Shown here: piece after piece, positions 44,601 through 54,120 of the stretch
Layout of the letters: each line of letters starts with the position of its first letter
Numbering within the stretch: position 1 is the first letter of the stretch
DNA from: Elusimicrobiota bacterium
Lineage (GTDB): Bacteria > Elusimicrobiota > Elusimicrobia > Elusimicrobiales > UBA9959
Assembly (NCBI GenBank): GCA_009773155.1
Contig: WOVA01000004.1
Location: forward strand, 38,902 to 102,901
Length of the DNA: 64,000 bases
Reading direction: 5' to 3'
Notes under the pieces: model-generated
What the model was told of the DNA's origin: nothing
Seen by the model: only the letters and a program-made list of their open reading frames with translations
The model's database searches: none
Position numbers and translations under genes: made by a program

Positions 44601-46438
44601 CAGTTCAGCTTGGCCGTCTTGGAGACCTCGGCGGCCTCGGCCTCGAGGCCCAGCTTCTTGAGCGTCTCCAGGGTCGGGATGCCGCGCCGGTCGTAGCCGC
44701 GCTGGTCGTAATAATATTGCAGCAGCGAGTCGTACTTGTCGTACTCCAGCACCACGCCCTTCTGCGGGCCGTCGGTGTCGGCGTTGGCCTTGTCGAACCA
44801 GACGGCCGGCGGATAGTCGTCCTTGCGGGTCGCGTCCGGGAACTCGCGCAGGTAATGCAGCTTTATCATGGCGTAGCCGCGGTCGGCCGCGGTCCAGAAG
44901 TCGTCGAGCGTCCAGTCCAGGCCGGTGACGGCGTTGAAGAACTTCGGATAGTTCTCCAGCTCGTAGCCCACCTCCACCCAGGGGAAGCGGCAGGCGACCA
45001 GCATCTCGAAGAGGCCGCCGCGTATGCGCTGCAGCTCTATCACCTTGGCCGCCTTCTCGGGGCCGTAGGACTCGCGTTTGCTGTGCTTGAGCTCGAAGGT
45101 GATGATCCAGGCCTCGCGGTGATGGCCGCCTATGGCCGCCACGCCGAAGGCCAGCGCCTGGCCGGGGATGGACTTGCAGTTGTAAGCCGCCATCTCCAGG
45201 CCTTTGACCTGCATGGCGTAGTCGGCCGAGTTCTTGCCGAAGACCTTCGCCGCCTTCAGGGCGCCGTCGGCCAGCAGATTGCCGGTCTCGCCCTTCCTGG
45301 ACGCGATGTCCCACAGCAGCGTCTTGCCCCTGTCGGCGTCGCCGAACCTGAAGTCGCCCTTCGCCGCGCCGCGCTCTATCGCGTCGGCGTAGAAACCCAG
45401 CACCGCGCCGGCCGAGATGGTGTCGAGGCCGTAATCGTCGCAGAGGTAATTAAGGGAGCCGACCTTCTTGAGGTCGAACACGTTGACGTTCGGGCCCAGC
45501 ATGCCGATGTTCTCGTAGTCCAGCTCGCTCTCCCGGCCCTCGTCGTCGTGTATCGTGATGCCGCAGCGCATGGTGCAGCTGGGGCAGCCGTAGGTCTTGA
45601 CGCGGGCCGCGTCCAGCCGCTCGCCGTCCACCTTCCAGGCCTCCGGGTGGGAGGTCTCGCGCATGTTCCGCACGGGCAGGCCGTTGACCTCGTTGCACCA
45701 GGCCAGCACGGCCGTGGTGCTCTGCCTGGACCAGCCGCTTTTCTGGTCCAGGTCATGCGCTTTTTTCAGGCCCTCCACGCCGAGCTTCTTCATCAGCTCC
45801 GGGTCGGCCTGCGGTATCGGCTTGGTGCCTTTGACCACTATGGCTTTGAGCAGCTTGGAGCCCATCACGGCGCCTATGCCGGGGCGGCCGCCGGCGCGGC
45901 CCTCGAGGCTGCGTATCACGGCGAACAAAACCTTGTTCTCGCCGGCCTGGCCGATATTCAGGACGCCGGCGTTCCTGCCGTGCTTCTTGTAGACCCACTC
46001 GTTGGAGAAATAGGTGCCCTTGCCCCACATCCCGGCGGCGTCGAGGAATTCCACCTTGTCGTCCTCGATGTTCAGGTAGGTCGGTTTGTCGGCCGCGCCT
46101 TCGATTATCATGGCGTCGTAGCCGGCTTTGCGCAGCTGGCTGGAGACGTGCGAGCCCAGGTTGCCGTCGCCGTAGAAGCCGGTCAGCGGCGACTTGGCGG
46201 CCACCACCACCTTGCCGGTATTGGGGGCCGGTATGCCGGCGATCGGACCCAGCGCCACGACCAGCTTGTTCTCCGGGCCCAGCGGGTCTATCCCGGGCTT
46301 GAGCTCGTCAAAAAGTATCTTGGAGGCGAAACCGCGCCCGCCCACCCACTTGCGCGCGAATTCTTCCGTGAACGATTCCTTCTTAAAAGTTTTGTCGGTG
46401 AGGTCGACCCTCAGGATATGGCCGGTCCAGCCTTTCAT
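44600..46438 (-). CDS. aor: Tungsten-type aldehyde ferredoxin oxidoreductase
   Basis: MKGWTGHILRVDLTDKTFKKESFTEEFARKWVGGRGFASKILFDELKPGIDPLGPENKLV...YGCPSCTMRCG...LCDDYGLDTISAG. Confidence 0.95.
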   Translation of the reverse strand: MKGWTGHILRVDLTDKTFKKESFTEEFARKWVGGRGFASKILFDELKPGIDPLGPENKLVVALGPIAGIPAPNTGKVVVAAKSPLTGFYGDGNLGSHVSSQLRKAGYDAMIIEGAADKPTYLNIEDDKVEFLDAAGMWGKGTYFSNEWVYKKHGRNAGVLNIGQAGENKVLFAVIRSLEGRAGGRPGIGAVMGSKLLKAIVVKGTKPIPQADPELMKKLGVEGLKKAHDLDQKSGWSRQSTTAVLAWCNEVNGLPVRNMRETSHPEAWKVDGERLDAARVKTYGCPSCTMRCGITIHDDEGRESELDYENIGMLGPNVNVFDLKKVGSLNYLCDDYGLDTISAGAVLGFYADAIERGAAKGDFRFGDADRGKTLLWDIASRKGETGNLLADGALKAAKVFGKNSADYAMQVKGLEMAAYNCKSIPGQALAFGVAAIGGHHREAWIITFELKHSKRESYGPEKAAKVIELQRIRGGLFEMLVACRFPWVEVGYELENYPKFFNAVTGLDWTLDDFWTAADRGYAMIKLHYLREFPDATRKDDYPPAVWFDKANADTDGPQKGVVLEYDKYDSLLQYYYDQRGYDRRGIPTLETLKKLGLEAEAAEVSKTAKLN

Positions 46439-46599
46439 GTGCGCCTCCGTACGAGCGGGATGGTCTGCGGGGTAATTCTACCCTTTTTAATATTCATTGT
46501 GAACCCCGCCCGCCGGCGCCGGGAGGCTCCGCGCCTATCGCGGCCGGTTTCGAGAGGTCTTCGCCTGGATGGCGCAGGGTAGGAGTTGCGGGCGCGGGG

Positions 46600-47643
46600 T
46601 CAGGGAAGGAGCAAGGCACGCTCTCCCTCAAGAATGACGGGGTATTTCTGCTTCAATTCTTTTGCGCTTGCGGGATCGCCGAGCTTCATATACAAAGAAA
46701 AAAGAGTTTCCACGGGAATCCGGCCGGTTTTATCCGATTTCATTTCATGGATATTTCTTCCCGCAAAATTTTTAAAAACCGTTTCGGCTTCTGAAAGATA
46801 TTTCCTCTCCAGCGTCCATGAAATCAGCGTCACGTATATATCCCAGAGCTCCTCCAGGATTTCGTCGTCATATTTCGAAAACCTGAGTTTTTGCCCGCCG
46901 AACAGCTCATCGTATTTATCCGCCAACGCCGCATTCCGGTTTTTATCGGAAAAGCCCGGATCTTTCGCGGACTTTTCGCGTAATCCCGATATGTGCTCCG
47001 CCATGTCTTTTATTTTTCCCGCTATTTCCCGGTCGTAACCCATCAGGACCGATATCACATCTTCCCCGCCTAAAAATTTCAGCATGTCCCGGGTAACGGA
47101 AATCCTCCGGACTCTGCCTTTGTCAAGAGCGAGTCCGTCTATGAACTCGACGGCGGTATTTTCCGGGGCTTTATCGAATATTTCGCCGAGACTTATGTAT
47201 TTTTCCCGAAAAGAGTATCTCCGCTTTTCCGAATATTCGCAATCTCCCCAGCAGGTGAAAGTGTCGCAGATGGTGTCTTCGTCCGTTCCTCTGCAGCCGA
47301 GCCGATTGGATTTATTGCAGAGGCAATCGTAGTTTTTGTAATCCCTGTTTTCGGGATCGGTAAATTTACCGAGCCTGTCTCCCAGAATATCCATACTGCC
47401 CGGGGATAGGCATTCTTCGAGATCTTTTATGTTCATCGATGCCAGAGCGCCGTTCACGAAAAAAAGGCTTTTGTAAAAATTTACTTTGGTTTTCCGGGGG
47501 CAGTGTTCGGTTAAATCAGATAAGGTCAGGGCTTTTATCTGGTTTGCCGCGGGAGCGATGTCCGTTCCGATATCCTCTTTGGAGCTGCCGGGATTTGCCC
47601 AAAAGAGCATAAAACAGACCGATAAAAGTACGTTGCCTTTCAT
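46600..47643 (-). CDS. Secreted hypothetical protein
   Basis: Start trimmed: MKGNVLLSVCFMLFWANPGSSKED. Confidence 0.65.
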   Translation of the reverse strand: MKGNVLLSVCFMLFWANPGSSKEDIGTDIAPAANQIKALTLSDLTEHCPRKTKVNFYKSLFFVNGALASMNIKDLEECLSPGSMDILGDRLGKFTDPENRDYKNYDCLCNKSNRLGCRGTDEDTICDTFTCWGDCEYSEKRRYSFREKYISLGEIFDKAPENTAVEFIDGLALDKGRVRRISVTRDMLKFLGGEDVISVLMGYDREIAGKIKDMAEHISGLREKSAKDPGFSDKNRNAALADKYDELFGGQKLRFSKYDDEILEELWDIYVTLISWTLERKYLSEAETVFKNFAGRNIHEMKSDKTGRIPVETLFSLYMKLGDPASAKELKQKYPVILEGERALLLP

Positions 47644-47735
47644 GGGACCCTCCGGACCGGGTGATTGTTGTTTATTTTCGCATTTGTGGCGCGGGAAAGT
47701 CAAACAAAGCAAAGACCGTTAACAACGGGGACTCT

Positions 47736-48155
47736 TCATAAAGGGCCTGCTCCTGGTGCGCGGCCTGGCCGGGGGAGCCGGGCCGGCGGCCGCGCGGCGT
47801 AGACCGCGGCGGTAAACACGCCGGCCAGCACGGTAGGGATGATTATGGCCAAGGGGTGGATATCGGGGTAGATGAACCGCTCAAGCTGGCGGACGATGAA
47901 AGAGCCCGCGTAAGGCGCGCCGCCGGGGTCTCCTTCGCGCAGATAATTCTCCAGGGTGGTCAGCGGGCACGGCCTGCGGACGGCGGCCAGGGCGGCCGTA
48001 AAAACGATGCCGAGCAGATGCGCCAGCCGGAATAAACGCAGTTCGAACAGCTCTCTCCTGAAAAAAGCCGCCGCCGTAAGGAGCACGCCGGCCGCCATGA
48101 AAAGTATCCAGGCCAGGTGCGCCGCCATGACCAGCGGAATAAACGCTTCGCGCAT
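47736..48155 (-). CDS. DUF2784-like membrane protein
   Basis: MREAFIPLVMAAHLAWILFMAAGVLLTAAAFFRRELFELRLFRLAHLLGIVFTAALAAVRRPCPLTTLENYLR. Confidence 0.8.
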   Translation of the reverse strand: MREAFIPLVMAAHLAWILFMAAGVLLTAAAFFRRELFELRLFRLAHLLGIVFTAALAAVRRPCPLTTLENYLREGDPGGAPYAGSFIVRQLERFIYPDIHPLAIIIPTVLAGVFTAAVYAARPPARLPRPGRAPGAGPL

Positions 48156-48195
48156 ATCGGATCCCTTGTCCTGAGAAAGACTTAATCCGCCGTGG

Positions 48196-49275
48196 CTATT
48201 TTGCCGCCGCGGAATGAAGAACGGCCCGGGAGCGGGCTCGCGGCGGCGCGGCAGCCGCCAGGCGCCGGTATTCGTTGACGGCCCGCCGCGAGACGCCGCG
48301 GCCCAGCCGGGCCGACAGGGCCAGGCGCAACGGACCGTCGCCGGCCGCGGGGTCCTCCTCCAGCAGCCGCGCCACATGACGGACGGAGACCGCCCGCCCG
48401 TTGGGCAGGAAGAACTTCAGCGGGAACTCCCGCCCGTCGTCGAGCATGAGGCTCCTCGCGAACGCGGCCCTGCTCACTGTGCTGGGGGCGACGCCCAGTT
48501 CCCTGGCGGCGGCCGAGGCCGTGAACGGGACGAGCGAAAGTTCGTCCCCCCCGGTCAGGAAGAACCGGCGCTGTGCCCTTATAACCGTTCCCGCGAGGCG
48601 GCGCACCGTGTCCCGGCGCATGTTTATCAGTTCCATTACGCCGAGCAGCCGGCGCAGCCGCGCGCGCTGCCCCGCGGTCAGTGAGGCGGCCTGGAACCGC
48701 CGCAGCCCCGCGCGGTCTATCCGGTAGCTGCCCCTGGCGTATTGCGGCAGAAACCAGAGAAGCCCCGGGCCGCCGCGCCCCCTCTCGACTTTCGCCAGGC
48801 AGGTGAACCTTACGGACGGCGCCCCCGCGGGCCCGTGCCCGGCGCGCCCCTCCTGCATCGCGAGAGCCAGGACGAAGCTCCTGATCTGCAGGACTTCCCG
48901 GCCGTCCAGCCCGGTCGCCGCGGCTGTATCTTCCGAGGAAAAGGCGATGTCGCCGTGGAGGAAATATTTCTCGAAATTCTCCCGGCCGATCCCGCGTATC
49001 AGTTCCATCTCGCGGGCGTGCGCGTCCCAGCCGATATCGGCCGCGAGGCCGGCGGAGAGGCCGTCCGGTTCCCACGGCGCGTAAAAGCGGCCGCGGGACG
49101 CCGGGCCGCGTTTAACGAAAGGCCTTATCAGCGCGAAAACGGGGTCCGATTCGAGGCGGTAAATAAGCCGGGCGAGGTCGGGCTCGTCCATCGACAGGCA
49201 CTGAACGGCCCGCATCCGCATGGCGGCGGCGGCCCGCTGCTTTTGCGCCGGCCCGGTTCTGTGAACCTGTTGCAT
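48196..49275 (-). CDS. Divergent RpoN-like sigma-54 factor
   Basis: 'LGVAPSTVSRAAFARSLMLDDGREFPLKFFLP' and C-terminal RpoN-box-like 'SRRAVNEYRRL'. Confidence 0.75.
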   Translation of the reverse strand: MQQVHRTGPAQKQRAAAAMRMRAVQCLSMDEPDLARLIYRLESDPVFALIRPFVKRGPASRGRFYAPWEPDGLSAGLAADIGWDAHAREMELIRGIGRENFEKYFLHGDIAFSSEDTAAATGLDGREVLQIRSFVLALAMQEGRAGHGPAGAPSVRFTCLAKVERGRGGPGLLWFLPQYARGSYRIDRAGLRRFQAASLTAGQRARLRRLLGVMELINMRRDTVRRLAGTVIRAQRRFFLTGGDELSLVPFTASAAARELGVAPSTVSRAAFARSLMLDDGREFPLKFFLPNGRAVSVRHVARLLEEDPAAGDGPLRLALSARLGRGVSRRAVNEYRRLAAAAPPRARSRAVLHSAAAK

Positions 49276-49396
49276 ACCCTACATTCTATGATTTTCCCCT
49301 GGGGTCTTTGCCGAGGGGCTCGGTCCGCCGGCCCGCAGGCCCACGCAGATCCCATATATAAAGGCTCCGGCCGCGGTGGAAAGGCCGCGGGGCCCG

Positions 49397-49930
49397 CTAC
49401 TTCCTGCGCGCCAGGGTTTCGGCGCGGCGGTTGCGGGACCAGCAGTCCTCCGCTGTCTCGGCGCACAGCGGGGCTTCTTCGCCGTAGCTTATAGTGGACA
49501 TCCGGCCCATGCCGACGCCGAGATACCTGTAATAGTCCCTTACGGCGTTGGCCCGCCTCTGGCCGAGCGCGAGGTTATACTCGCTGGTGCCGCGCTCGTC
49601 GCAGTGGCCGGCGATCTGTATCTCAAGACCCGGACGCTTCTTGAGGACCGCGACGTTGGCCTGCAGTTTCCGCCTGGCCTCTTCGCCGAGTTCAGACTTG
49701 TCGTAAGAGAACCGCACGGGGGAAAGTTCCGGGTCCGGCGCGTAGGCCTTACCGCGCAGGGAGCTTTCCGGCTCGCCCTCTTCCCCGCCCGGGAGAGGAA
49801 AATCAGCCTCCGAGACCTGGACCGGGGGGTCGACCTGCTTGACGTTCTTCTTGCCGCAGGCCGCGGCGGAAACGGCTACGGCAAGGACGAGCATTGCGCG
49901 CAGCATATCATTACAGAGCCTGGCATTCAT
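49397..49930 (-). CDS. pal: OmpA/Pal-family peptidoglycan-associated lipoprotein
   Basis: Lipobox 'AVSAAACGK'; 'IQIAGHCDERGTSEYNLALGQRRANAVRDYYRYLGV'. Confidence 0.9.
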   Translation of the reverse strand: MNARLCNDMLRAMLVLAVAVSAAACGKKNVKQVDPPVQVSEADFPLPGGEEGEPESSLRGKAYAPDPELSPVRFSYDKSELGEEARRKLQANVAVLKKRPGLEIQIAGHCDERGTSEYNLALGQRRANAVRDYYRYLGVGMGRMSTISYGEEAPLCAETAEDCWSRNRRAETLARRK

Positions 49931-49939
49931 AATTCGCTC

Positions 49940-50284
49940 CTATTTCTTTTTCTTCGCTTTGGCCTTTTCCGCTTCCTTGCGCCTGGCCTCTTCGCATTTC
50001 TTCAGGGCTTCGTCCGAGTAAGCCCCGGAGGCTTTCGCCAGGGCCAGCGCCGGGGCGTAGGATTTTTTAGCCTGGCTGCTCCTGGCCCCCCGCAGTTCGG
50101 ACTCCGCCGACTTCAGTTCCCTGGAAGCGCATACCGCCGCCCCGGCGTCCCTGGCGGCCTTCAGCCGCAGTTCGGCGGCCGATATCCCGGCCGCGGCCGC
50201 GTCCATCTCCTTCTTGTGAGGCTGCAGCACGGCGCAGCCCGCAAGGAAGAAAAATATCGCCGGCACAAAATGTCCCATTTTCAT
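49940..50284 (-). CDS. Short lipoprotein, DUF4398-like
   Basis: 'AIFFFLAGCAVLQ' lipobox and Ala/Lys helical repeats. Confidence 0.6.
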   Translation of the reverse strand: MKMGHFVPAIFFFLAGCAVLQPHKKEMDAAAAGISAAELRLKAARDAGAAVCASRELKSAESELRGARSSQAKKSYAPALALAKASGAYSDEALKKCEEARRKEAEKAKAKKKK

Positions 50285-50299
50285 GTGATACCTCTCCCG

Positions 50300-50674
50300 C
50301 TATTTGTTCTTTTTCGCCGGACCGGCCTTTTTGCCGGAGGCGGTCTTCTTCGCCGGCTTCTTCTTTTTCTCGGCGGCTTTCCGCTCCGCTTCGGCCTGGG
50401 CGGCCGCCGCCAGCCTGGCCGCCTTTGCGGCGGTAACCCGGGCCTCTTCGAAACTCCCGCCGGTGAAAGCCTTTTCCGCGGCCGCCAGCGCGTCCTCGGC
50501 GCTCCGCATCGTCCCGGCCACGTGTTCCTGCGCGCCGGCGGACCTGGCCGAAGCGACGTTCAGCCTGGCCTCGTCCAGGGCCAGCGACGCGTTCTGCTTT
50601 CCGCGGCCGCACCCGGACAGCGACACCGCCGCGATAAAGGCCATGATCCCCGCGAAAACTCTGAAAGCACTCAT
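50300..50674 (-). CDS. Short lipoprotein, DUF4398-like (paralogue)
   Basis: 'FIAAVSLSGCGRG' lipobox and Ala-rich helix. Confidence 0.6.
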   Translation of the reverse strand: MSAFRVFAGIMAFIAAVSLSGCGRGKQNASLALDEARLNVASARSAGAQEHVAGTMRSAEDALAAAEKAFTGGSFEEARVTAAKAARLAAAAQAEAERKAAEKKKKPAKKTASGKKAGPAKKNK

Positions 50675-50889
50675 ATTCCCTCCATTACTCCGCCGGTTTT
50701 ACCGGGAGACGGCTCCCTCCGGGCGCCGCGGCATTGGTTGCGTCACGACCGGGCGGAAGCCCGTCACACAATATACATGCAAAAAACGAGCCAGCGGACC
50801 TTAAAGGCCCGTCTCATAGGGGAAGTCCGGCGCCGGGCGCCGGGATCGGGGGTTAAATTACCGCGGCGGCGCGGTTTTTTTACCGCGCC

Positions 50890-52293
50890 TCAGGCCCGCT
50901 CTCCGGAATAATCCGAAGCGGTGAACCCGTACTTCCTGAGGAGTTCCTGCAGATTTTTCCTGTCCATGCCGGCGGCCTGCGCCGCGCGGGTCACGTTGCC
51001 GGAGGACCTTTTGATCAGGTCGGAGAGGTAGGCCTTCTCGAAAGCTTCGACGGTTTCGCGCTTGGCGTCCCGGAAGGCCCGGTCCGCGGCCGCGGCCTGC
51101 GGGGCCCCGGCGCCGCCCAGGACCTGGGCCGGCAGCATGTCGCGCCCGATCAGGGCGCCGGAGCCGGCGAACGCGATGGCGTGCTGTATGGCGTTCTCCA
51201 GTTCCCTCACGTTCCCGGGCCAGTGGTACCCGGCTATGGCCTGCATGGCCTCCGGGGCTATCTCCAGCCCGCGCTCCTTGTCAGCGGCATGCTTGCGGAC
51301 GAAATGGCGCGCCAGGAGCGGGATATCCTCCGGCCTTTCCCTCAGGGGCGGCATCCTTACCGGCACCACGGCCAGCCTGTAGTACAGGTCGCCGCGGAAA
51401 CGCCCTTCCTTAACCTCGACCTGCAGGACCCTGTTGGTGGCGGCGATAAGGTGCACGTCCACGGAGGAGGTCTCGTCGCTGCCGACCCGCCTTATCTCCC
51501 GCTCCTGTATGAAGCGCAGCAGCTTTACCTGCAGGGACTGGGGCATATCTCCCACTTCGTCGAGGAAAACCGTGCCCCCGTCGGCGGACTCCAGCAGCCC
51601 TCTGCGGTCCTTTACCGCGTCGGTGAACGCGCCCTTCACGTGCCCGAAAAGCTCGCTCTCCAGCATGGTCTCGGGCAGGCCGCCGCAGTGTATGGCCACG
51701 AACGGCTTGTCCCTGCGGGGGCCGCTGAAATGGATGGCGCGCGCGGCCAGTTCCTTCCCGGTGCCGCTCTCCCCCTCGATCATGGCGGTCACGTCGGCTT
51801 TTGCGATCCGGACGATGAGCCCGAACACCGAACGCATCTTCGCGCTCTGGCCCACTATACTGGAGAAGGAGTATTTCTCGTCGAGCTCCTCCCTGAGGCG
51901 CCGGTTCTCGGCCCGCAGGCGCGACTTCTCCAGCACGCCCTCCACCGCCGCGATCAGCTCGTCGTTCTTGAAGGGCTTGGCGACATAATCGGCGGCGCCG
52001 AGCTTCATGGCCTGCACGGCCGAATCCACGCTGCTGTAAGCCGTTATGAGTATGACCGGCAGGGACGGCGCGGCCGCTTTTATCGCCTGCAGGATCTCGA
52101 TGCCGCTCATCCTGGGCATGCGCAGGTCGGTTATGACCAGGTCGAAACCCCCTTTGCGCACCGCGGCTACGCCGTCCTGCGGCTTCTGCGTGGCGGTGAC
52201 GGAGTACCCCTCCTCCGCGAGGACGGTGGTTATCAGTCGGCACATGCCGGCCTCGTCGTCCACGACGAGTATCCGCTCAAGCTGTTTTTTCAT
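50890..52293 (-). CDS. NtrC-family sigma-54-dependent response regulator
   Basis: Receiver + AAA 'GESGTGKELAARAIHFSG' + Fis HTH; GAFTDA in place of GAFTGA. Confidence 0.95.
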   Translation of the reverse strand: MKKQLERILVVDDEAGMCRLITTVLAEEGYSVTATQKPQDGVAAVRKGGFDLVITDLRMPRMSGIEILQAIKAAAPSLPVILITAYSSVDSAVQAMKLGAADYVAKPFKNDELIAAVEGVLEKSRLRAENRRLREELDEKYSFSSIVGQSAKMRSVFGLIVRIAKADVTAMIEGESGTGKELAARAIHFSGPRRDKPFVAIHCGGLPETMLESELFGHVKGAFTDAVKDRRGLLESADGGTVFLDEVGDMPQSLQVKLLRFIQEREIRRVGSDETSSVDVHLIAATNRVLQVEVKEGRFRGDLYYRLAVVPVRMPPLRERPEDIPLLARHFVRKHAADKERGLEIAPEAMQAIAGYHWPGNVRELENAIQHAIAFAGSGALIGRDMLPAQVLGGAGAPQAAAADRAFRDAKRETVEAFEKAYLSDLIKRSSGNVTRAAQAAGMDRKNLQELLRKYGFTASDYSGERA

Positions 52294-54091
52294 TTCCAGG
52301 CTCCTGCAGCGGCAGGGACAGCGTGAAGACCGCGCCCTTGCCCTCCCCGCTTCTCGCGGTCAGACCGCCGCCATGGCTCTCCACCACGGCATAGCTCAGC
52401 GCCAGGCCGAGCCCGGTGCCGTCCGCTTTCGTGGTGAAGAACGGGTTGAAGATATTGTCCAGGTCCCGCGGGGCTATGCCGACCCCGGTATCCTTTATCT
52501 CGAAACAGAGGCAGCCGCCGGAGACGTACCCCCTGGCGGAAAGCTCGCCGCCGGAGGGCATGGCCTGGCAGGCGTTCAGTAGCAGGTTGAGGAAAACCTG
52601 CTTGAGCTGGTCCCGGTCGGCCACCACCTCCGGCAGTCCCTCCGGCAGGTCCAGCGCGACGGCCACGCCCCGCGTCCTGGCCTGGGCCTGCAGCAGGGAG
52701 ACCGTCTCCTTCAGCGTCGCGCCCAGGTCCGCCGGTGCCCTGTCCGGCTGCTTCGGCTTAGCGAAACGCAGCAGTTCGGCGATAAGGGCCTGGCAGCGGC
52801 CGGTCTCGCGGTATATCTCCTCAAGGTGGCCCCTGTGCCCGGCGCCCGCACCTGGCTGCTGCTTAAGGAGCAGCTCCGTGAAGCCCGAGATCACGTTGAG
52901 CGGGTTGTATATCTCGTGCGCCAGGCCGGCGGCCAGCTGGCCTATGGCGGCCATCTTCTCCGATTGCAGCAGCTGTTTCTGCGCCTTCAGGACCTCGGCG
53001 TGGGCCCGCTCAACTTCCTCCATGTGGCGGCGGAGCTTCACGGTCATATCGTTGAAAGCGCCGGCCAGCTGTCCTATCTCGTCCGCGGAGCCGACGGCTA
53101 TCCGGGCTTCCAGGTCGCCGGCGGCGACCTTGTTCACCCCTTCCATCAGCGCCGTGACGGGGCCGGAGATCCGGCGCGCCAGGTAGACGCCGAGAGCGAG
53201 GGCCGCGGCGAGGGAAAGGACGAACACCACGACCAGGAAGGAGAGGTTCCGCTCGGCGAAGGCGTAGGACTCTTTGGTGGGCTGCCTGACGACCACGCCC
53301 CAGCCGGTCTCCTCTATCCTCGCGAAAGCCGCGAGGATGCGGACGTCGTCCTTGTTCGTGAACTCTATTATCCCTTCCTTCCTGGCGAAAAGACCGCTGA
53401 CCGCCGGGTTGTCCCGGAAATTTTCGAGCAGCCTTTCCTTATGCGGGTGGACTATGACATTGCCCGACGAATCCACTATATAGGCGTAGCCGGTCTTGCC
53501 TATGCGGATGCGCTCTATGCCACCCATGGTGTGGTTCTTCAGAATGATGAAACCAGCCAGGACGCTGGAAACCCGGTCGTCCTTCAGTATGGGAGCGACT
53601 ATACTTATCACGATTTCCCCGGACCGGGACCTGAAGATAGGGGAGAACCGGGGCTCGTGCCCCGCTTTCACGGGGTCGATCAGAAGGCGCGCCGATTCGG
53701 CGTCCGGCGGCAGCATTTCGAGGGTGCTCGGCGAGACGCGGTCGATAGCCGCGACCCCTCCTTTCAGGTTCAGGATGGCGATGCCGTCGATGAGTTCCGT
53801 CACCTGCGTGACTATGTCCAGCGCGGCGCTTTGCCGGGCCCTGTCCTCCGACACGATGTCTTCGTGACCGGAAAGAGTGGAGATGGTGGCCTTGGCCTTG
53901 CCGAGGACCTCGTCTACCTGGGCGGAGATATTGCGCGCTATCACCAGCTCGTCCTGCTGCTTCTGCGTCTTAAGCGCCCGGTAGCTGTGCTGTATCGTGA
54001 AGTAAGCCAGCGAAAGCACCGTCAGGGCGGACAAGGCGATGAACGCCGTGGTCAGCTTGAAGCGCAGGCCGGGATTGAAGATACGCCGCAT
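52277..54091 (-). CDS. Sensor histidine kinase (Cache + HAMP)
   Basis: Periplasmic Cache region, HAMP, 'AAIGQLAAGLAHEIYNPLNVISGF'. Confidence 0.93.
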   Translation of the reverse strand: MRRIFNPGLRFKLTTAFIALSALTVLSLAYFTIQHSYRALKTQKQQDELVIARNISAQVDEVLGKAKATISTLSGHEDIVSEDRARQSAALDIVTQVTELIDGIAILNLKGGVAAIDRVSPSTLEMLPPDAESARLLIDPVKAGHEPRFSPIFRSRSGEIVISIVAPILKDDRVSSVLAGFIILKNHTMGGIERIRIGKTGYAYIVDSSGNVIVHPHKERLLENFRDNPAVSGLFARKEGIIEFTNKDDVRILAAFARIEETGWGVVVRQPTKESYAFAERNLSFLVVVFVLSLAAALALGVYLARRISGPVTALMEGVNKVAAGDLEARIAVGSADEIGQLAGAFNDMTVKLRRHMEEVERAHAEVLKAQKQLLQSEKMAAIGQLAAGLAHEIYNPLNVISGFTELLLKQQPGAGAGHRGHLEEIYRETGRCQALIAELLRFAKPKQPDRAPADLGATLKETVSLLQAQARTRGVAVALDLPEGLPEVVADRDQLKQVFLNLLLNACQAMPSGGELSARGYVSGGCLCFEIKDTGVGIAPRDLDNIFNPFFTTKADGTGLGLALSYAVVESHGGGLTARSGEGKGAVFTLSLPLQEPGNEKTA

Positions 54092-54120
54092 ATCTGCCGC
54101 CTATTCCATGACTTTACGGC

